Shown here piece by piece: positions 44,923 to 54,600 of a DNA stretch of 64,000 bases (the stretch's first letter is position 1; each line of letters starts with the position of its first letter). Source of the stretch: Candidatus Fraserbacteria bacterium. GTDB taxonomy: Bacteria > Bipolaricaulota > Bipolaricaulia > RBG-16-55-9 > JAJCYT01. Made by a program: the position numbers and the translations under genes. The stretch is taken from positions 148,100 through 212,099 of the forward strand of contig JAJCYT010000012.1 of the NCBI GenBank assembly GCA_029262795.1. Direction: 5' to 3'. The notes under the pieces were generated by a model. That model was given only the letters and a program-made list of their open reading frames with translations. It made no database searches and was not told where the DNA came from.

Positions 44923-45256
44923 CTTGTCGGTTTGACAGGTCAAGATTTTAAATTTAAAATTTTCCTACACCTCGACCCACACACAACGAGGCAGTTTTGG
45001 AATGAGTGAACATGATCATCATCAGCGAATTTATCCACCCCAATGGCCTCGACATCATTCAGGCATCGGGATTGCCTCATCAATACGATCCTGATTTATG
45101 GCAATCAGACACCTTTCACGCTGTATTGAAAGAGGCTAAAGCATTAATCGTTAGGAATCAAACCCAGGTCAACCAAACATTACTTGATCATGGATCACAC
45201 TTAAAAGTGGTGGGCCGCTTGGGGGTTGGACTGGACAATATTGACCTGAAAACCAT
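44923..45256 (+). repeat. Right copy of the ~335-bp direct repeat (island boundary)
   Basis: Matches 36269-36603 in the same orientation. It contains a palindrome (TGTC-n5-GACA core), an A/T-rich leader, and the first 82 codons of the intact 2-hydroxyacid dehydrogenase gene. It begins directly after the recombinase remnant. Confidence 0.88.
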
Positions 45257-45938
45257 TCAGGGAAGAAACATCGGCTTTGTCGATGCCAGAGGCGCAAACG
45301 CAGCTTCTGTAGCAGAATATGTGATAGCAGCCATGCTTCACTGTTCCAGAAAAATCTTTGCCGCAGATGCTGATGTCAAACAAGGTGGTTGGCACCGCGC
45401 TGCCTTTGGCGGGTTTGAATTGCGCGGCAAAACGCTGGGGTTGATTGGCCTTGGCGATATCGGATTGCGCGTGGCTCGACGTGCCAATGCATTTGATATG
45501 AACGTGCTTGCCTCCGACCCCGTTCGTCATCATAAAGAAGCGGTGATTGAAGAAAACCATATTCATCTTACGAGCGCTGAAGAAATTTTTAAGCAGAGTG
45601 ATTTTATTAGTTTGCACGCGCCGTTACTGGATTCAACGAGACAGATGATCAATGAAACGTCAATAGCAGCCATGAAACAAGGCGTTTATCTGATCAACAC
45701 GGCAAGAGGTGAGTTGATTGACAGTCAAACGCTGTCCAGTGCACTCACATCGGGTCATGTGGCTGGCGCTGTTTTGGATGTGACTGATCCCGAACCTTTG
45801 CCCGCAGATCATATTTTAAATAGAAGTCCTCATGTTTGGGTCAGCCCACACATCGCAGGACTGACAGAAGAGGCCCAGGCCCAAGTGGGCATTCAGGTTG
45901 CACAAGGCGTTTTGAACATTTTGAAAGGACTCAAATAA
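45012..45938 (+). CDS. D-2-hydroxyacid dehydrogenase (SerA-like)
   Basis: A 308-residue NAD-dependent D-isomer 2-hydroxyacid dehydrogenase. Substrate-domain strand VVGRLGVGLDNIDL, nucleotide loop GKTLGLIGLGDIGLRVARRA, catalytic Arg in NTARGELID, Glu in DVTDPEPLP and His in WVSPHIAGLT. Lacking ACT domains, it is closer to short phosphoglycerate/hydroxypyruvate-type enzymes; the substrate is unclear. The ATG at 45012 is preferred over a GTG at 45006. The next gene starts in the stop codon (TAATG). Its 5' end is duplicated at 36269-36603. Confidence 0.9.
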   Translation: MIIISEFIHPNGLDIIQASGLPHQYDPDLWQSDTFHAVLKEAKALIVRNQTQVNQTLLDHGSHLKVVGRLGVGLDNIDLKTIQGRNIGFVDARGANAASVAEYVIAAMLHCSRKIFAADADVKQGGWHRAAFGGFELRGKTLGLIGLGDIGLRVARRANAFDMNVLASDPVRHHKEAVIEENHIHLTSAEEIFKQSDFISLHAPLLDSTRQMINETSIAAMKQGVYLINTARGELIDSQTLSSALTSGHVAGAVLDVTDPEPLPADHILNRSPHVWVSPHIAGLTEEAQAQVGIQVAQGVLNILKGLK

Positions 45939-46345
45939 TGCGCGAGATTCGCATTGCCTTTATCCCTATCGTTCGTCCTATATTTCGCGGTGCTAGCATG
46001 GGCCTGCGAGAAGAAAGCCTGAAAACGCTCGAAACCATAAAAGATGATTTGTGCGTTACCATTGCATACCAAGTGCAGCCCATTGCAAAAGAAGCTGAAG
46101 CAATTGCATGCGTGAAAGCGATTAATGCCTTCTTCAGTTGGATCAGTCAGTTGCGCTGGGTAGGCCGTGCTCAATCGGAACAAACTTTTTTAGCGAATAT
46201 TTTACATCACCGGCTGCCCCATCATTTGACCTGGGGGCGAAATGATTATGAACAAGCCATGCTGGAATGTTGCTGCTGGATGGGTTATCAACCTCTAGAA
46301 GCCAACCCGCAGGCAAACAATGGACTGGTATCATGGCCCATGTAA
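45938..46345 (+). CDS. Short protein resembling the N-terminus of a sugar isomerase (possibly degraded)
   Basis: A 135-residue frame. The first 65 residues (MREIRIAFIPIVRPIFRGAS, then LREESLKTLETI and KEAEAIACVKAINA) recall the N-terminal Rossmann-like domain of L-fucose/L-arabinose isomerase-type proteins. The remainder is cysteine- and tryptophan-rich and does not fit, and full isomerases have 450 or more residues. It may be a truncated relic or an unrelated small protein. It is coupled to the dehydrogenase by TAATG and overlaps the kinase start by 13 bp. Confidence 0.45.
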   Translation: MREIRIAFIPIVRPIFRGASMGLREESLKTLETIKDDLCVTIAYQVQPIAKEAEAIACVKAINAFFSWISQLRWVGRAQSEQTFLANILHHRLPHHLTWGRNDYEQAMLECCCWMGYQPLEANPQANNGLVSWPM

Positions 46346-47190
46346 TTTGTTTGGGTTGGGCCTGTTTGGATCATCGATATTGGGTAGAAAAATTTCCACC
46401 CGAATCAGGACGTACCCGCACCAATGATTTCCGCGAAGACTTGGGCGGCCCTGCCGCCGTGGCTGCCATGACGGTTGCCCGATTGGGCGGCCGAGCCACA
46501 TTTGTAGGACGCCGTGGAGACGATGCAACAGGTCAACGGCTTGCAGATCGCCTGAAATCAGAAGGCGTAAATATTGATTATTACAAGGCGTTTCCAAACA
46601 TACAAACCCCATTGAGCGCCGTGATGATTGCACCCAACGCCGAGCGTTTTATTTTTTCATACCTTGGCAATGGCCTGCCAGAAAATGCCGACTGGCTTGA
46701 TGATGCCATCATTGATGATGAAAGTGTTCTTCTGTTCGATCTTCGTTGGCCTCAAGGGGCCTTATCTCTGGCCAACGCAGCCAAGAAAAAACATCTGGAT
46801 ATTGTCTTAGACATGGATAAAGATACAGAAGTCGCATGGGATTTGGCAGCAGCAGTCACTCATGTCATTGCCGATGAAGACTTGGGCGCTCAGTATGGCG
46901 GGTCCAAAACCTTCCTCGAAAAATTGGCATCGACGCATACTTGGGGAGCCGTCACAAAGGGCGCTCAGGGTGTTAAAACTGCGGACACGCACATTCCAGC
47001 ATTTCGAGTCAAACCCAAGGACACCACAGGTGCAGGGGATGTGTTTCATGGCGCCTTTGCTCTGGCCTTGGCTGAAGGAAAGACAGAAGAAGACGCGCTC
47101 AGATTTGCCTCAGCCGCATCGGCATTGCGTGTGCGGGATGCCGATGTGCCTTATCGGGAAGATGTTGAAAATTTCATGAAGGAATTTTAA
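46333..47190 (+). CDS. PfkB-family carbohydrate kinase
   Basis: A 285-residue ribokinase-like sugar kinase. N-terminal strand VICLGWACLDHRYWVEKFPP, DLGGPAAVAAMTVARLGGRA (PfkB signature 1 area) and DTTGAGDVFHGAFALALAEG (signature 2, with the catalytic Asp). Overall it is near sulfofructose kinase and ribokinase branches; the sugar cannot be told. The start at 46333 overlaps the preceding frame by 13 bp. It belongs to the dehydrogenase operon. Confidence 0.88.
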   Translation: MAHVICLGWACLDHRYWVEKFPPESGRTRTNDFREDLGGPAAVAAMTVARLGGRATFVGRRGDDATGQRLADRLKSEGVNIDYYKAFPNIQTPLSAVMIAPNAERFIFSYLGNGLPENADWLDDAIIDDESVLLFDLRWPQGALSLANAAKKKHLDIVLDMDKDTEVAWDLAAAVTHVIADEDLGAQYGGSKTFLEKLASTHTWGAVTKGAQGVKTADTHIPAFRVKPKDTTGAGDVFHGAFALALAEGKTEEDALRFASAASALRVRDADVPYREDVENFMKEF

Positions 47191-47199
47191 GGAAGTGTC

Positions 47200-47274
47200 A
47201 TGATTAAAGTTGCCATTATTGCTGCAGGAAGTGTAAAATTTTCACGTTGCCTGGCTCGTGACATATTAAATTAA
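47200..47274 (+). pseudogene. N-terminal relic of a GH4 glycosidase gene
   Basis: An ATG 9 bp after the kinase stop, preceded by AAGGAAG, opens a 24-codon frame: MIKVAIIAAGSVKFSRCLAR then DILN and TAA. This matches the NAD-binding opening of family-4 alpha-glucosidases/galactosidases (KIxIIGAGSxxFxxxLxxDIL). Nothing of the remaining 400 residues follows in any frame, so it is a truncated relic. Confidence 0.65.
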
Positions 47275-47315
47275 CTTCGAGAAGTCAAACAAATAAAAAG
47301 GCAAACAAAACACCA

Positions 47316-47825
47316 ATGAATATCATTCAAGCCACCAAAGAAACAGACCTTTTCACCGCATCTGCCATCATGACCGAAGTGGCTGAATGGTTGACAAAAA
47401 CAGATCAGCCTTTCTGGTCTATTGAAGAACTCACACCCGAACACCTGGCCCAGTCATACCAACTGAATGAATTTTTCTTGGGCATCATCGAAGATAAACC
47501 TGTTGCTGTCATGGTATTAAAGTGGGAAGACCCATTGTTCTGGCCTGATGCAGCGCCTGGGGAGGCCGTATACCTTCATAAATTTTCGATAAGAAATAAT
47601 TTCAGAGGACAACAGCTTTCGCAGAAAATGTTAAATTGGGCTATGGATTATGCACATCAAAATGATAGAAAATATTTGCGCCTGGACTGTGATGCCGACC
47701 GCCCCAAACTTAACCGCATCTATCAAAACTTTGGATTTAAACCAGTGGATCGTCGCATGGTGGATGAAGTCTACGACACCATTTTTTATCAACTGGACGT
47801 CACCCCACAAACGAAGACTCAATGA
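47316..47825 (+). CDS. GNAT-family N-acetyltransferase
   Basis: A 169-residue GNAT protein. The acetyl-CoA-binding motif A region reads LHKFSIRNNFRGQQLSQKML (the R/Q-x-x-G-x-G/A variant is relaxed: RGQQLS), followed by KYLRLDCDADRPKLNRIYQN and FGFKPV, the standard GNAT C-terminal pattern. The acceptor is unknown. It stands alone after the decayed glycosidase fragment and converges on galT. Confidence 0.82.
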   Translation: MNIIQATKETDLFTASAIMTEVAEWLTKTDQPFWSIEELTPEHLAQSYQLNEFFLGIIEDKPVAVMVLKWEDPLFWPDAAPGEAVYLHKFSIRNNFRGQQLSQKMLNWAMDYAHQNDRKYLRLDCDADRPKLNRIYQNFGFKPVDRRMVDEVYDTIFYQLDVTPQTKTQ

Positions 47826-47875
47826 AAATTATTTACCAGACTTCAACCACATCATCAATCCAGGCAAGCGAGACT

Positions 47876-48889
47876 TTAAATGCATTCACGTAACAATTGT
47901 GCTGCCATTTCAGGTGGTGTTGAATTAATATAAACGCCTGATCCCCACTCAAACCCTGCCGTCACCGACAGGCGTGGAATGATTTCAATATGCCAACGAA
48001 ATGCTTTTGAAATCTTAGCATCCAATTCAACAGCTTTTGAATTGGGAGAGGTGTGCAGATAAAAATTGAAGGGTGGATCATTGAGCAACAACTTGAGTCG
48101 CTTCAGAGCTGAGGCTAGGATTATGCTGAACGAAACTTGTTTGTTCTTATCCAATTGAACAAAATCATGCGACTCAAAGCGCGGTAAAATGTGCATCTCA
48201 TACGCAAAGCGTGACGCATACGGAGTAAAAAGCAAAAAATCTTCATTTAATTCAACCAAAAGTTCTTGATGATTTAACAGGTCGTTGCCAACCCCTTCAA
48301 ACAAACTTTGGCCTTTTTCTTCAAAATATGCGATTGAGTGGTTGAGTTCAGTTCTAATTTGATCAGGCAACAACGGCAGTCCCATCAGTTGTGTGTGCGG
48401 ATGAGCCAATGAAGCCCCGGCATCCTTGCCATCGTTTTTGAACAGTTGAGCATAAACACAGTGTTCGTTTTCATAAACCGCGCTCAGTCTAGACACATAA
48501 GTATGAACCACTTTTTGCACTTGAGCTTGCGGCAAGTCAGCCAAGGTCAAGACATGATCAGGCGAATCCACAATGACTTCGTGAGCGCCAACGCCATTCA
48601 TCGATGTATAAGGGCCACGACTTTCAGGGTTCAATGCACCTTTGGGTGCCAACGCCGGAAATTTATTGGGTATCACGCGCACGTCCCAGCCTGCGGTATC
48701 TGCCTCCCCCTGCTCACGAAGGGCAAACACTTCCTTTGGTGTCTGATCTTCTCTCCCCATGCAGAACGGACAGGTCTGCGCACTGTTGTCAGGGAGGCGT
48801 TCATTTTTGAAATCAGATGGACGTCGGCCTCGCTCCTCAGCCACAACCACCCAGGTCTTTGAAATCGGATCTTGTCTCAATTGCGGCAT
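47876..48889 (-). CDS. galT: Galactose-1-phosphate uridylyltransferase
   Basis: A 337-residue GalT of the HIT superfamily. CPFCMG near residue 41 supplies zinc cysteines, and LAHPHTQLMGLPLLP carries the His-Pro-His of the active site with His as the uridylylated residue. It swaps UMP between UDP-glucose and galactose 1-phosphate in the Leloir pathway; no galK or galE adjoins it, and it could act on other hexose phosphates. Length is normal (about 340). Confidence 0.92.
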   Translation of the reverse strand: MPQLRQDPISKTWVVVAEERGRRPSDFKNERLPDNSAQTCPFCMGREDQTPKEVFALREQGEADTAGWDVRVIPNKFPALAPKGALNPESRGPYTSMNGVGAHEVIVDSPDHVLTLADLPQAQVQKVVHTYVSRLSAVYENEHCVYAQLFKNDGKDAGASLAHPHTQLMGLPLLPDQIRTELNHSIAYFEEKGQSLFEGVGNDLLNHQELLVELNEDFLLFTPYASRFAYEMHILPRFESHDFVQLDKNKQVSFSIILASALKRLKLLLNDPPFNFYLHTSPNSKAVELDAKISKAFRWHIEIIPRLSVTAGFEWGSGVYINSTPPEMAAQLLRECI

Positions 48890-49114
48890 GAACTGCTCCC
48901 ATGACTATAAAGTGAATCGGCAGTTTAACCGCTGGCCTTTTACCAGGCCAGTCAGAAGATTACAGGGAAGATTGAATTTGAGCCACTGACACAGACCATT
49001 ACTTCTCGTTCAAGTTCCAATTTGCTTGAACCAAAACATTATTCTATAGTGCTTGCAATTTTGAATGAGGGTCGCCTGCTCAAACCGGGTTGCTTGTTCA
49101 TTCAATCGCATGAT

Positions 49115-50296
49115 ATGGAAAAATTATCTGGCAACCGTGTTCACCTCAGCGCTTTTCTTTATTTCCTCGCTTTTATTCTTTTCGGGTTATCTGGTGCCAT
49201 TATTGGCCCCACACTGCCCAGCCTTGCAAAGCAAACCGGTACTCAATTGGATGGCATCAGTTTTTTGTTTGTGGCTGCCTCATTGGGATTCACCCTCGGT
49301 GCCTTGATTGGCGGACGGCTGTTCGACCGCTTTGCCGGGCATCGCATCCTTATGTTGAGTTTGTTGGTGATGTCGTTGATGCTGGCGCTCATCCCTTTAA
49401 CACCATGGTTGTGGGGGCTATCGCTGGTTGTGTTTGCTCTGGGCTGGGCATCGGCTGGCATTGATGTGGGTGGAAACACATTGCTGGTTTGGATGTATCG
49501 ACAGCATGTGGGACCCTTTATGAATGGATTGCACTTTGCCTTTGGGTTTGGCGCATTTTTAGCCCCTTTGCTGGTGGCACAGGCCGTGGCTTTGACAGGG
49601 AATTTTTCTTGGGCCTATTGGTCGCTTGCCTTACTGCCTTTGCCTGTTGCAGCTTTATTGATTCGCACCCCCAGTCCACAACCGTTTCACGACCAGGACA
49701 TCACCAAAGCAACGGGCAATGCTTCGAATATTTTGGTGGGAATGATTATTGTGTTTTTCTTTCTTTATACAGGCGCCGAGGTGTCGTTTGGCAATTGGAT
49801 TTTCACATATGCCACAGAGTTTGAGTTGTTGGATGACGAATGGGCCGCTTATCTAAATTCAGCATTTTGGGGCGCATTGACCCTGGGGCGTTTGCTGGCC
49901 ATTCCTATTGCCGTACGGTTTCGGCCAAGTCATATCCTCTGGTTCGACTTGCTTGGTTGTCTTGCCAGTGTGGGTGTGTTGTTGCTTTGGCCGCAACATC
50001 AGGTGGCGTTGTGGATCAGCGCGTTAGGATTGGGCTTGTTTATGGCGTCTATTTTCCCGACCACAATGACTTTGGCATCGCGCCGTATGGCCATTACTGG
50101 AAAAATCAACAGTTTCATCTTCGCAGGCGCAGGTGCTGGCACGATGATTTTACCCTGGTTGGTGGGGCAATGGTTTGAGCGATTCAGTCCAGAGATTATG
50201 ATTCATGTGGTGGGCGTGGCGCTGTTGCTGTCACTTGGCATTTTGATTGTTTTCCTAAAACAATCTGTGCGAATTGATCAGGAAAATCCAAAGTGA
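49115..50296 (+). CDS. MFS transporter (FucP/sugar-like)
   Basis: A 393-residue twelve-helix major facilitator. Helices 1-3 read LYFLAFILFGLSGAIIGPTLPSL and FLFVAASLGFTLGALIGGRLFDRFAGHRI, the G-x-L-x-D-R-x-G-x-R/H-x MFS loop. The pattern resembles FucP-like or putative sugar/metabolite exporters. I placed the start at the ATG at 49115, since earlier in-frame codons (TTG at 49022) add a non-hydrophobic leader. It precedes a sugar ABC ATPase gene by 53 bp. Confidence 0.82.
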   Translation: MEKLSGNRVHLSAFLYFLAFILFGLSGAIIGPTLPSLAKQTGTQLDGISFLFVAASLGFTLGALIGGRLFDRFAGHRILMLSLLVMSLMLALIPLTPWLWGLSLVVFALGWASAGIDVGGNTLLVWMYRQHVGPFMNGLHFAFGFGAFLAPLLVAQAVALTGNFSWAYWSLALLPLPVAALLIRTPSPQPFHDQDITKATGNASNILVGMIIVFFFLYTGAEVSFGNWIFTYATEFELLDDEWAAYLNSAFWGALTLGRLLAIPIAVRFRPSHILWFDLLGCLASVGVLLLWPQHQVALWISALGLGLFMASIFPTTMTLASRRMAITGKINSFIFAGAGAGTMILPWLVGQWFERFSPEIMIHVVGVALLLSLGILIVFLKQSVRIDQENPK

Positions 50297-50349
50297 ATTT
50301 GTAAACTCACCTGTTTCCAATGTAATATGTGCCAAATGAGGTGAGCACT

Positions 50350-51468
50350 ATGTCAAAAGTGGTTTTTAAGGACATTGTCAAAATGTATGGCGATTTTACC
50401 GCCGTGCATGGCGCAAATTTGGAGATTGAAGACGGCGAATTTATGGTGCTGGTCGGCCCTTCAGGATGTGGTAAAACCACCCTGTTGCGCATGGTGGCCG
50501 GGCTTGAAGAAATTACCAATGGAGAAATGTATATCGGCGAACGTCTGGTCAATGAGATATCTCCCAAGGACCGCGATATTGCCATGGTGTTTCAGAATTA
50601 TGCCCTTTATCCTCATATGGATGTTTACAACAACATGGCATTTGGGCTGAAGCTTCGCAAATCACCGAAAGCAGAAATTGACAAACGCGTAAATGAAGCC
50701 GCAGAACTGCTCGACCTGACCGACCGACTGAAGCACAAACCACGTCAACTGTCCGGTGGTCAACGTCAACGCGTGGCATTGGGACGCGCCATTGTGCGAA
50801 ACCCTCAAGTGTTTTTATTTGACGAACCGCTTTCTAATCTTGATGCCAAATTGCGCGTCCACATGCGGGCCGAACTTCAGATCCTACATCGCCGCTTGCA
50901 AACCACCACCATCTACGTGACCCATGATCAGGTTGAAGCCATGACACTTGGCAGCCGCGTGGCCGTGATGAGTGCGGGTCACTTACGCCAGGTGGACACA
51001 CCTCAGAATTTATATGACAACCCGCGAAATAAGTTTGTGGCTGGCTTTATCGGCAGCCCTTCGATGAATTTCATCAATGTGACGGTGGTCAGCAAAGGCG
51101 AGGGAATTCAACTGGTCAGTGAGTCCTTCTCAGTTACTGTCCCCAATAATAAGGTTGATTATTTGAAAGGCCATATTGATCGACAAATCATCCTGGGCAT
51201 CCGACCAGAAAATTTCAGCCTGGATCATGGCTCGTCTTCTGAATCATTCATCCATGCAAAAGTCGGTGTGTTGGAACCCCTTGGTGACGAACTGATTGTT
51301 TACGGCGAAGCCGATGGACAGGAAGTGGTTGCGTCACTGGACCCACGAGAAAAAGTGACTCCCGAACAAAGCGTTCGCCTGGCTGTCGATATGCAACACA
51401 TGCACGCCTTTGATCCTGACACCGAAGAATCTCTATTAATTCGGGAAGAAGCTATAGCCACTGCTTAG
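50350..51468 (+). CDS. MalK/UgpC-type ABC ATPase
   Basis: A 372-residue ATPase of the CUT1 sugar-transport group: Walker A GPSGCGKTTLLRM, signature LSGGQRQRVALGRAIVR, Walker B VFLFDEPLSNLD and an H-loop in YVTHDQ. The C-terminal TOBE-like regulatory domain (IILGIRPENFSLDHGS, LEPLGDELIVYGEADGQEVV) is typical. Such ATPases often serve several sugar permeases; no partner permeases are next to it. The ATG at 50350 follows AGGTGAG. A strong terminator follows. Confidence 0.92.
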   Translation: MSKVVFKDIVKMYGDFTAVHGANLEIEDGEFMVLVGPSGCGKTTLLRMVAGLEEITNGEMYIGERLVNEISPKDRDIAMVFQNYALYPHMDVYNNMAFGLKLRKSPKAEIDKRVNEAAELLDLTDRLKHKPRQLSGGQRQRVALGRAIVRNPQVFLFDEPLSNLDAKLRVHMRAELQILHRRLQTTTIYVTHDQVEAMTLGSRVAVMSAGHLRQVDTPQNLYDNPRNKFVAGFIGSPSMNFINVTVVSKGEGIQLVSESFSVTVPNNKVDYLKGHIDRQIILGIRPENFSLDHGSSSESFIHAKVGVLEPLGDELIVYGEADGQEVVASLDPREKVTPEQSVRLAVDMQHMHAFDPDTEESLLIREEAIATA

Positions 51469-51500
51469 CTAAATTAAAGCGCCATCTCATTTTTCTGATA

Positions 51501-51532
51501 AAAAAGCACACCTTTTGGTGTGCTTTTTTAAT
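51501..51532 (+). terminator. Rho-independent terminator of the ABC ATPase gene
   Basis: AAAAAGCACACC and GGTGTGCTTTTT form a perfect 12-bp stem on a TTTT loop, followed by TTA, 33 bp after the stop at 51468. Confidence 0.9.
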
Positions 51533-51649
51533 TATCAAGGTTACATGACTTTTGGAAAGACAACGCAACCAAAATCAGAAATTTTAATTGCAATTCGATG
51601 CTGATCTTTTGTGCCTGACAATAAAATTTACAAAAGAAGTGATGGAGAA

Positions 51650-54600
51650 TTAGGCTTTCCAGGCCGCTAGAATCTTTTGATTCAAAGGCACTTGATTCAA
51701 AAATGCTTGCTTAAATTGATCATCCTGAATCGTATCTGCCTGACGTATAAGGGATTGATGTGCTTTTTTCAATGCAGCTTTGGCTTTGGTCTTTTTATCC
51801 TGAGCATTGAAAATTTGATATTGGATGAAACAAGCTTCGGTAAGGAAAATAGAGTCATTCAACTCTTCAACAATATTGAGAGACTGTTGGATTCTCTTTT
51901 CAGCTTGATCCATGTCCTCCAATACCAAATCAAGAGAAGCCTGATGGGCAAGATGGTAAGCCTCAATAGCACGCGCACCCAGGCTTTGGCTGAGTTCCAT
52001 GCCTTGTTCAAATTGAGCCTGGGCTGATTCTGTTTCACCAAGATCTCTTAAAATTTCCCCCATCTTGCCCAATAAATCACTGAGGCTGTATTGGTCTTCA
52101 ATTTTTTCGAGCAAGGGTTTGGCTTGTTCATAAACATCCAACGCAGAGATTAAATCCCCCTGATCTCTCAAGAGAACGCCTTGGCAGATGAGGGCAATGG
52201 CCTCACCGCGTAAATAGCCCACCTCTTTCAAAAACTGTAATCCTTGCTTATAAGAACTTTCGGCCTCATCGAATTGACCCACACTCCAATGCGCGTTTCC
52301 TAGATTAACCAACACCAGCCCTTCATTGTGTTTGTCACCCACTGCGCGGCAGAGTGTGAGCGCTCTTTGATAACTATCAAATGCTTTTCCATAGTTGCCT
52401 TGATGCCAATGGGCGACACCCAGGTCCAACAATGCCAAGCGCATATGATCCAAATCTTCATGGTGCTCTGACTGTTGAAAAAGAAGTTCCGCAGCTTCTA
52501 GCGATTTGTCATATTGGCCCAAGGCCTGATCAATAAGCACTTGCTCACGCTGAAGTTGAATCTTCAATTCAGGTTTTGATTTAACAGACTTTAGCCCTTT
52601 TTCAACAACATCCATTGCCTCAACAAGTTGGCCTTGGAGTCGCAAAAACTGCGTTTCTAGCAACACTGTTTGAAACTTTAGTTCCGCATCACTAATGGTC
52701 TGAGACAAATCTTTTAATAATTGAACACTGGACGCCAATTCATCTTGATCTCCAAGAACACGGTGCACATTTGCCTTTAGCAATAAAAGCTCAAACCTGC
52801 TCTGGAGTTGAGTTTTGGTTCGCGTGCCTTTTGCATCCAACAATGCTTCTGCTCGTTTGAGATGTTGCAAAGCTTCGAGTTGAGCAAATTCAAAATGAGA
52901 TTGGTTACCCGCTTGCAGTGAATATTCCAAGGCTTTATCAACCACATTCGCTTGATCAAAATGATAAGCCAACGATTTGATGTTGCTTTCAGCTTCAGCT
53001 TGCTGTTCCAAAGTTTCGGCCCACATCTTGTGGAGATATTGACGCTTTGGCTCGGTGAGCTGCTGATAAGTGATTCGCCTTAGAAGTTCGTGACGGAAGG
53101 TAAATCCATCTTTGGTTTGGGTCAAAACCTGTCGATCCATCAATTGCTCCAACATCTCCATCACATCCAGGGGAGATGTATTCAGAGCTACCGCAATTTT
53201 TTCAGGATCAAACGTCCCCTGAACCACTGATGCCAACTGCAACACTTGTTGTACAGGCAAAGGAAAACGTTTGAGCCGAGTACTCAATAAGTTTTGCACG
53301 CTTTCGGGGATTAATTCTTCTTCTTGATCTCCCTGCATGGCCCAGGCATCTTCTTCATGTTTGAGCAATCCATGTTCAATCCAGGCCCGCAGGCTCGAAA
53401 GCGTAAACAATGGATTCCCACCAAACTGCTGGATCTGTTGGACTTGGAACCCTTTGTCACTATCAGACCCTCCCAAAGCTGTACCCACCAAATCTTCTAA
53501 ATACTGATCCGCCAATGGCGGCAATTGAAGCTCCTGAGCCAACCGAGCCTGAATCAACTGATCCTTTGTTTCTGATAAGAAGGGATTTTCTTCCAAATCT
53601 TCAGGTCGATACGTTGCCAGAATCAGCAAGGGCGTTTGCGTTAGTTGACGTGCCAAATAACTCAGCAAACGCAGTGATGTTTCATCAGCCCAATGCACGT
53701 CATCCAACACCACCACCAGAGGATTTACCTCGAGCCATAAAGAAAGCAGGCGAACCAACGCTTCCAAACGACGGTTTAAATTGGATGCCGCATCTAGCGA
53801 AGGATTTTTCTTAACTGTCTTATCCTCACCCAATTCTGGCAGCAGTTGAATTAATTCATTGCGCCAAGGGGTTTCTAGCTCTTGGAGTTTTTCAGAAGTG
53901 TCTTCACGGCTGCGGAAGATTTGAAGCCAAGGAGACAATACAATCTGTTGTTCCAATGGGAAGCAACGTCCCCAAACCACTTCGACTGAATCTTCTATCG
54001 CAGTGCGAATGAATGTTTGAATCAAGCGTGATTTGCCCAACCCCGCTTCGCCACGAATAAACAACAAACGCCCTTGCCCTGTATCAACCTGATCCCAGAT
54101 GGATTTTAGTTGGGCCAATTCATCTTGGCGGTTGATGTATTGAACTGTTTCTTCTCGAAATGGCATCTGCACCACATTGGCAAGCAGGTGTTGCAAATCG
54201 CCTTCCACCTCATTTTGTTGTGTCAGTTGCTGGTAGATGGCTTCCGTTTCTGGCAAAGGCGGTGTGCCAAAAGCTTTATCCAATACGGCTTTGCATTTTT
54301 CATATTGTGCCAGGGCTTTGGAACGATCACCCGATTGCAGATAAAGCAACATCAACTTTTGATGCAAATCCTCCTGAAGCTCGTTGAGTTGTAAACCCTT
54401 AATACAAAGCTCAATTGCATCCTCATAAATTCCTTCACTCATGCCATGGTCAATAAGTTGCCCCAACAAGCGAAGAAACACACTGCGCCAATGCTCCTGC
54501 TCTACCAAACACCAATCTTCGTAAAACCCTTGGAGAAAATCACCCTGATAATAGTCAACAGCTTCTTTCAGTAATTCGATTTTCCGATCCGATTCAAACG

